DNA of 10,502 nt from UMGS902 sp045538895 (GTDB taxonomy: Bacteria > Bacillota > Clostridia > Oscillospirales > CAG-272), in NCBI GenBank assembly GCA_045538895.1, contig JAZQEH010000008.1:1-10502 (forward strand), given 5' to 3'. Positions 6,243 to 10,502 of this stretch are shown here, piece after piece; position 1 is the stretch's first letter, and each line of letters starts with the position of its first letter. The notes under the pieces are model-generated. The model was not told where the DNA came from and made no database searches. It saw only the letters and a list, made by a program, of their open reading frames with translations. The position numbers and the translations under genes were made by a program.

Positions 6243-7586
6243 CACAAGTTCTCTATATGTAAATTCCAAAGAATCGTCAGCAATATGTTCTACAAATTTA
6301 CGGTATACAATGTCGCAGCCGTAAAAATGATTGGGGCATTTTTGCGAAACCATGCAAAACGGATAAACCTTGCAGTCATGGCATAATTCTTTTGAATATA
6401 CTATCTTCTTATATTCATTTGCCTTTTGGTGATCAGTAATACCGTCTTTTATACTTCCGACAAACTCACTGTCAATAAAATGCTCGCAAAGAGCAAGATG
6501 TCCGTCAGGCAAGATTACATATGCGCTATCATTCTGAGCCATGCAACCACTCTTAATAAGTGTTGTTTTAAGTTTTTCAGCAGGCATTAATCCTCTGTCT
6601 TTACAATGCTTTTCAAGAAGAAAATACCTGTCAAGTTCTTCTATACGCCGTTCCATTTCCCCTTCTTTACTATACTCTTCTTTCGTAGGAAACAGACGTG
6701 CCGGATAAACCCAAATATTAGGGAACCCTTTATATCTTTCATAAACAAAATCAACAAGCTTATATAGATCTTCTTCATTATAGCTTAACATGTTCATGCG
6801 GACATTAACAGTTATATTAGCACGAAGCAGTCGTTCAATATTATCTGTTACCGTAATAAAGGGGCTTTTATCGTCCTGATATATATATGCTTTTGTTTGA
6901 TTATATACTTCTTCAGTACCGTCAAGTGTTATTTGTACCTTTTTCAGATGCCATAAATTAACAGCTTTTTCAACAGTTTTCTGATCAAACAGATATCCGT
7001 TCGTAACCATTTTAGAAGTATATTTCACTCCAGCCTTACATAAATCATTACAAATTATATCTATCGCACTCTGATTATACGTAGGCTCGCCGCCAAACCA
7101 ACGGAGATCTATCGTTTTTTCCATATTGCATGTCCGAAGAATAAACTCTGCTGTTTCATGTGCAGTTTTTTCATCCATAGATTTTTTTGAGCAACCGAGT
7201 TCAAAACAATAGAAACAGCGTGCATTACAATCACTTGTAGGAAAAACAACATAACCGCATGCATCTTCAGAAGAAGGAAGAACCTTTATAAAGGCGCGAA
7301 TCTCATCGACCAGTTTCACATCATCATGCTCTTTAGGAACTAAATACCACTTTTTAATAAGTTCCTCTGATACTTCCGATGCGTAAACACTTTCACTGTT
7401 CAAAATAGCATATTCTTCGGCAGACACAACAACCATTTCACACGTCAGTGCATTATAGACAACAAAATCGCTATCAATCTTGTTTAAAACAAGAAATCTG
7501 ATAGGACGGTATTCGGTCTCCCAAGAAACCTCTTGGTCTCCGAGAATACCGGATACAATTTTAGTTTGTGGCTGTACGGTTTTCAT
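6228..7586 (-). CDS. Radical SAM/SPASM peptide-modifying enzyme
   Basis: A 452-aa enzyme expected to use S-adenosylmethionine and iron-sulfur clusters to install a carbon-centred crosslink or related change in a ribosomal peptide. Residues about 1-100 form an N-terminal domain with NALTCEMVVVSAEEYAIL, resembling the PqqD-like/leader-recognition regions fused to many maturases. The radical SAM cluster motif is CNARCFYC (Cys120, 124, 127), followed by GGEP at 165-168 and QITLDGTEEVYN at 218-229. The C-terminal SPASM region has Cys348, then GHLALC (Cys367), Cys402, 405, 411, 417 and 424, enough for auxiliary clusters. The start overlaps the kinase-like gene's stop by 4 bases (ATGA), with GGAGAG upstream. 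It is the last gene of the operon that begins with the 36-aa peptide. The exact chemistry and substrate residue cannot be read off. Confidence 0.9.
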   Translation of the reverse strand: MKTVQPQTKIVSGILGDQEVSWETEYRPIRFLVLNKIDSDFVVYNALTCEMVVVSAEEYAILNSESVYASEVSEELIKKWYLVPKEHDDVKLVDEIRAFIKVLPSSEDACGYVVFPTSDCNARCFYCFELGCSKKSMDEKTAHETAEFILRTCNMEKTIDLRWFGGEPTYNQSAIDIICNDLCKAGVKYTSKMVTNGYLFDQKTVEKAVNLWHLKKVQITLDGTEEVYNQTKAYIYQDDKSPFITVTDNIERLLRANITVNVRMNMLSYNEEDLYKLVDFVYERYKGFPNIWVYPARLFPTKEEYSKEGEMERRIEELDRYFLLEKHCKDRGLMPAEKLKTTLIKSGCMAQNDSAYVILPDGHLALCEHFIDSEFVGSIKDGITDHQKANEYKKIVYSKELCHDCKVYPFCMVSQKCPNHFYGCDIVYRKFVEHIADDSLEFTYRELVKKES

Positions 7587-8305
7587 ATATTCTCTCCACT
7601 CATACCTCTATAAGCAACTTCTGCCGCCTCGAGGTCCATGTTGCAATTAAGTTTATAAAAAGGAACGTTCTCCAAAAGCAAATCAAGAAGTTCAAGCTGA
7701 TTGGGAAGGTTAGCCGAGTCAGTAACCATCACCTGGGACATAACATACGGCAATGCTTCATCTGTATTAAGTTTAACTATAGAATTGGTTTGCGATCTAT
7801 TAATCAATGCAATACCGCAAAGTTCAACTCTGCCATTAATACCGTAACCCTCTTTGCCGTTCCACGGACTGCCGTAAGCATACCACTTTCCGTCAATATA
7901 ACGCAAGAATGGCTTGTCACCGTTGATAATAGTAACCTTGTCCTCGCCAAATCTCTGTTTCCAAAGGTTAACGTGCGTAGTTTTGCCGGTGCCGCTAAAA
8001 GCAGTAAAGGCATATCCTCGACCTTTATACTCAATAACTGCACAATGCATCAAAAATGCTCTGTGAGAAAGGAGAAACGCACAAATCTTACGATGAATAG
8101 CACCACAGTCTGCTTGCTTTTTTGAAATACGCACAGGGCTCTCTTTCAGATTTAAATTTCCCTCATCAATCAAATCCTGCAACGTTGTTGTTATTTTGCA
8201 ATCAACATAGTCTGCTTCATTATTCAAATAATCCTTGCAAAAGTCATGAAAACCTGTGGTGTAGCTTTCAATCTCAAAATTAAAATCAGCAATTCTGTAA
8301 ATCAT
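7583..8305 (-). CDS. HPr kinase/PEPCK-like P-loop protein, RiPP-associated
   Basis: A 240-aa protein of the HPr-kinase/PEP-carboxykinase-like P-loop group that recurs in peptide-modification clusters. The P-loop FSGTGKTTHVN is at 103-113 and is preceded by MHCAVIEYKGRGYAFTA, typical of the group. INGDKPFLRY at 127-136 is the Walker B-like acidic segment. GSPWNGKEGYG at 145-155 is another family hallmark, and the C-terminus has DLEAAEVAYRGM. It is shorter than true HPr kinase/phosphorylase and lacks its N-terminal domain, so a role in carbon catabolite control is unlikely. AAAGGAG precedes the ATG. Its neighbours suggest that it phosphorylates or otherwise activates the peptide, or acts as a partner of the radical SAM enzyme. 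That role is inferred; only the fold family is supported by motifs. Confidence 0.82.
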   Translation of the reverse strand: MIYRIADFNFEIESYTTGFHDFCKDYLNNEADYVDCKITTTLQDLIDEGNLNLKESPVRISKKQADCGAIHRKICAFLLSHRAFLMHCAVIEYKGRGYAFTAFSGTGKTTHVNLWKQRFGEDKVTIINGDKPFLRYIDGKWYAYGSPWNGKEGYGINGRVELCGIALINRSQTNSIVKLNTDEALPYVMSQVMVTDSANLPNQLELLDLLLENVPFYKLNCNMDLEAAEVAYRGMSGENI

Positions 8306-8325
8306 CGTAAGTGATTTTACTCCTT

Positions 8326-9141
8326 TTAATCAGCAAATGGTGTATCGTTAGGGCCTAAGGTGTTTTCACCCAAATCATCAGAATTACCGCCACTGGGTTT
8401 TAAAGGATTATACTGCTCTGCAGTTGTAACCTCAGAAGTAGTGGTTTCAGGTTCTTCAGGTGCAGTAGTTTCCGCAGGAATGGTGGTTTCTACGGGTTCA
8501 GTAGGCTTAGACGGTTTAACTGTGGTTGAAACCTTTTCGGTTTCTTCTGCGGTATTCTCAATTGCAGTAACCGCATTATCGGCAAGAACTGCAATATCGC
8601 TACGCTTAATAAACTCGCCCTTTTCACCCACAAGGTTATCTGTAAGGCCAAGCTTTTTCGCCTCGCTTATAAAGTTCTTGGACCAGTCAGACGGATCAAT
8701 AGTTATGTTATTATCAGGTTCAATAATGCAAACGATTACCTTGAGAGCTTCTTCATACTTTACAGAGTCATCAGGACGGAAGTTTCCGTCGCCGTCACCG
8801 TTGATTATCTTGTTTGCAACCGCATAGTTAACATAACCGGTGGACCAATGTGTTTCGGGAACGTCTGCAAAAACAGTTTCGCCGACAAGAGCTGTCGCTT
8901 CATTTACCTTGCCGAGAATCTTACACGCAAGTGCGGCAAACTGGGCACGGGTAAGGAGGTCGTTGCCATAAAAATAACCGTCGCCGTAGCCGGAAAGAAT
9001 CCCCTTTTCAGCCATGCGTTCAGCGGCTTCTGCATAATATGCATCTTCGGGAACGTCAACAAAAGAAGTTGCAGTTGCAACTATAATTACAAAAGCAGAA
9101 AGAATAGCGATTAACAATAAAAATACATAATTCTTTTTCAT
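8326..9141 (-). CDS. Secreted SLH-domain protein with Thr/Pro-rich stalk and peptide-like C-terminal tail
   Basis: A 271-aa exported protein. Residues 4-24 are a signal peptide or anchor helix. SLH module 1 covers about 27-76 (FVDVPEDAYYAEAAERMAEK, then GILSGYGDG and LTRAQFAAL). SLH module 2 covers about 91-140 (FADVPETHWSTGYVNYAV, then GDGDGNFRPDDSV). A degenerate third covers about 153-193 (WSKNFISEAKKLGL, then IKRSDIAVL). SLH domains normally bind pyruvylated cell-wall polymers. Residues about 195-245 are a Thr/Pro/Glu-rich stalk, and the end is GENTLGPNDTPFAD, which resembles the end of the 36-aa peptide. ATG 9141 is chosen over 9165 because GGAG lies 9 bases before it and the signal peptide begins there. 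It sits between the peptide and the kinase-like gene in one operon, so it is either a display scaffold or a second substrate. Confidence 0.88.
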   Translation of the reverse strand: MKKNYVFLLLIAILSAFVIIVATATSFVDVPEDAYYAEAAERMAEKGILSGYGDGYFYGNDLLTRAQFAALACKILGKVNEATALVGETVFADVPETHWSTGYVNYAVANKIINGDGDGNFRPDDSVKYEEALKVIVCIIEPDNNITIDPSDWSKNFISEAKKLGLTDNLVGEKGEFIKRSDIAVLADNAVTAIENTAEETEKVSTTVKPSKPTEPVETTIPAETTAPEEPETTTSEVTTAEQYNPLKPSGGNSDDLGENTLGPNDTPFAD

Positions 9142-9158
9142 AGTTATTATCTCCAAAT

Positions 9159-9195
9159 ATAACATAAGGCGAAGTAAAACTTCGCCTTATGTTAT
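9159..9195 (-). promoter_or_regulatory. Strong intercistronic stem-loop between peptide and SLH genes
   Basis: A perfect 16-bp stem (9159-9174 with 9180-9195, core AACATAAGGCGAAG) closes on a 5-base loop. It starts 14 bases after the peptide's stop codon and ends just before the SLH gene's ribosome binding site. No run of U follows, so it is better read as a partial terminator, attenuator or RNA-stabilising or processing element that lets the peptide be made in excess. Confidence 0.8.
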
Positions 9196-9208
9196 TAAAT
9201 TTTCTCAA

Positions 9209-9319
9209 TTAAGCAAATGCGGTTTCGTTGTCGCCTGCGCATTCAAGAACTTCCTCAGAAGTAAGAACAACGTTTACGAGTTCGAGATCGAGCATTTCAG
9301 CCTTAGGTGCGAAATACAT
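9209..9319 (-). CDS. 36-residue RiPP precursor-like peptide
   Basis: A short gene in a position typical of RiPP precursors: first in the operon, right after the promoter. GGAGGT lies 9 bases before ATG 9319, and TAA ends at 9209. The peptide begins MYFAPKAEMLDLELVNVV, an amphipathic acidic/hydrophobic stretch with no signal peptide, suitable as a leader. It continues LTSEEVLECAGD and ends NETAFA. It has one cysteine (Cys27) and a small C-terminal core with Asn31, Thr33 and Phe35. Small peptides with a similar N-terminus (xYxAPxxEML) and an N-[DE]-T-x-F end are, to my recollection, common in Clostridia beside radical SAM genes; a search would be needed to confirm. Its modification, cleavage site and activity are unknown. 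No peptidase or exporter is encoded in the operon. Confidence 0.8.
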   Translation of the reverse strand: MYFAPKAEMLDLELVNVVLTSEEVLECAGDNETAFA

Positions 9320-9365
9320 TATACGAATACCTCCATGTCTAAGCATCTAAAGTACATCTACAAAT

Positions 9366-9394
9366 AATATACAATATATTTACAGATTTGTCAA
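9366..9394 (-). promoter_or_regulatory. Near-consensus sigma-A promoter of the RiPP-like operon
   Basis: On the minus strand a perfect -35 box TTGACA (9389-9394) and TATATT (9366-9371) are separated by exactly 17 bases. The start of transcription would fall near 9358, about 40 bases before the peptide's ATG. It follows directly on the upstream gene's terminator, so the operon is an independent transcription unit likely to be strongly expressed. Confidence 0.85.
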
Positions 9395-9404
9395 CAGTTT
9401 TTAC

Positions 9405-9434
9405 AAAAAAATCTCCCCGAAGGGAGATTTTTTT
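9405..9434 (-). terminator. Rho-independent terminator of the right-edge surface protein gene
   Basis: Arms TCTCCC and GGGAGA around a TTCG tetraloop (minus-strand reading), between A7 and T7 tracts, 10 bases after the TAA. It matches the left-edge terminator except for one symmetric base-pair difference that lengthens the left-hand stem. Confidence 0.92.
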
Positions 9435-9552
9435 GATTTAGGAATTAGTTGCCGAACTTAGCGTCTGCAGCATCTGCATAGTCGAGAATTGAAAGTGCAA
9501 GTGCCTTCAATGTGTCAGACTGGGATGTGTTGCCAAGAATAGCATTGGTGTA
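9423..9552. repeat. Right arm of the long inverted repeat (matches 1-130)
   Basis: An exact reverse complement of positions 1-130, covering the last 108 coding bases of the right-edge gene plus its stop and part of its terminator. The true extent is limited only by the left edge of the window. About 9.3 kb lies between the arms. Confidence 0.95.
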
Positions 9553-10502
9553 CTCTTCGATACCGATGGTGATAGGACCGTCTGTGAGTTCCTTCTGTGC
9601 ATCGGTGCCGTAACCGCTGTAAAGTCTGTAAGAAATCGAGCTTCTCATATTCTTTGCAGCCATGGTGTTTACAGAGATAACGTGTGTAGTCTTGTTCTGT
9701 GCATTCCATTCGGGATCCTCAGAATTGATTACGATAGGATATGTCACGCCATCGCTTTCACCTACGTATTCACCTACAAGAGTTACGCCCTTAAGATGAT
9801 ATACAGTCTTGCCGTCTACCTTTTCGGTTTCGAAGGTAAGTCCGCTGGAGCTTGAAAGGATTGCAGCCATGTTAAGAGATACTGCGTCTACACAAGTAAG
9901 GTTTGCAGTGTTGGTCTTTACGAGACCGGTTCCTGCACTTCTTGTCTTTGTAACAGTTACAGTATCACGGAAGCCTGTGGTGGTTTCTGTGCTATCAAGA
10001 CCAACCTTGATAAGATCGCTTCTGTTGATGCTTGCATCTGCAAGAGTTGCATTCGCAGGAGCATCTGTGCGGTAGTTGAAGTATGCCTGTGCTGCTGTAC
10101 CATAGTTAAGCATTGCTGCATAAAGCAATCTGTCTGCATCCTTGGTGTTCTTGTTGTTCCACATGGTCTTAACGTATGTGGTTACACCAACTTCTTTTTC
10201 TACGTAGAATACGTTTCCGTTTGCATCGATTACGTAGATTCTTGCATAAACTTCGTCACCGATTTCCTTTGCTGCAAGCAACGGGAGGTTAACCATGTCA
10301 TAAGTTGAGTTGTACTGACCAAGTGTTACGGTGTAGGTTCTGGGAGCCTCAACGTTTGCTACGGTTACTTCACCGTATACTGCACTGTACTTGGAAAGTG
10401 CAGACTTGGTTGCTACGTAGTTCATCTTGATTGCTGCTTCAAGAGAGTAGTTGTAGTTGGTGGTGAACTTAGTAGTTGCAGCTTCTGCTACAGGTCTTAC
10501 AA
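9445..10502 (-). CDS. C-terminal portion of a large secreted/surface protein (5' end off-window)
   Basis: The frame is open to the window edge; the upstream codons read VRPVAEAATTKFTTNYNYSL before the first internal Met at 10425, so that Met is not the true start. The visible 352 residues have no recognised catalytic motif. They include a segment DADRLLYAAMLNYGTAAQAYFNY, a pattern I associate with C-terminal regions of big extracellular proteins in Ruminococcaceae-like bacteria. Before it are beta-rich stretches (YTVTLGQYNSTYDMVNLPLL, VYARIYVIDANGNVFYVEKE). The region is Thr/Ser/Ala/Asn rich and has no cysteine except one near the middle (NLTCVDAVSLNM). The end is DYADAADAKFGN. An inverted, identical copy of this end is at 1-108. 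Cell-surface location and adhesive or structural role are inferences. Confidence 0.8.
   Translation of the reverse strand, partial: VRPVAEAATTKFTTNYNYSLEAAIKMNYVATKSALSKYSAVYGEVTVANVEAPRTYTVTLGQYNSTYDMVNLPLLAAKEIGDEVYARIYVIDANGNVFYVEKEVGVTTYVKTMWNNKNTKDADRLLYAAMLNYGTAAQAYFNYRTDAPANATLADASINRSDLIKVGLDSTETTTGFRDTVTVTKTRSAGTGLVKTNTANLTCVDAVSLNMAAILSSSSGLTFETEKVDGKTVYHLKGVTLVGEYVGESDGVTYPIVINSEDPEWNAQNKTTHVISVNTMAAKNMRSSISYRLYSGYGTDAQKELTDGPITIGIEEYTNAILGNTSQSDTLKALALSILDYADAADAKFGN

Noticed and set aside
7583..8305. True HPr kinase/phosphorylase for carbon catabolite repression
   Set aside because: The protein is too short, lacks the N-terminal domain and the usual catabolite-control neighbours, and sits between a surface protein and a radical SAM enzyme.

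Overview
The window looks like a chromosomal segment from an anaerobic Clostridia-type Firmicute, probably a gut Oscillospiraceae/Ruminococcaceae relative. This is inferred from the lipoprotein, S-layer-homology (SLH) and surface-protein styles, AGGAGG-type ribosome binding sites, U-tailed hairpin terminators and moderate GC. The species cannot be named from the sequence. Apart from a gene tail at the left edge, every gene lies on the minus strand, so the biological order runs from right to left.

Right edge: the 3' portion of a large secreted or surface protein gene (9445-10502, start off-window), closed by a hairpin terminator. Next comes a compact, self-contained operon at about 9394-6215. 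It has a near-consensus promoter, a 36-residue precursor-like peptide, a strong intercistronic hairpin, an SLH-domain protein, an HPr-kinase/PEPCK-like P-loop protein, a radical SAM/SPASM enzyme and a terminator. Together these look like a RiPP (ribosomally made, post-translationally modified peptide) system. The notable point is that the SLH protein ends in GPNDTPFAD while the peptide ends in GDNETAFA. This suggests that the same enzymes may act on both a free peptide and the tail of a cell-wall-bound protein.

Middle: a DUF368/PopT-type polyprenyl-phosphate translocase with its own terminator, then a small one-TM protein that overlaps a membrane-embedded M50 site-2-type metalloprotease.

Left: a complete, tightly overlapping potABCD spermidine/putrescine ABC import operon. 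It has a good promoter, a hairpin in its leader and a terminator at 156-188. Its substrate-binding protein carries an unusual extra C-terminal membrane helix.

Far left (1-108): the last 35 codons of a plus-strand gene. Positions 1-130 are an exact inverted copy of 9423-9552, the end of the right-edge surface protein gene. Two inward-facing paralogues therefore flank about 9.3 kb of minus-strand genes, which could allow inversion by homologous recombination or could mark an assembly-sensitive repeat. No tRNA, rRNA, CRISPR array, transposase or integrase was found, and no gene-free stretch exceeds 300 bases.
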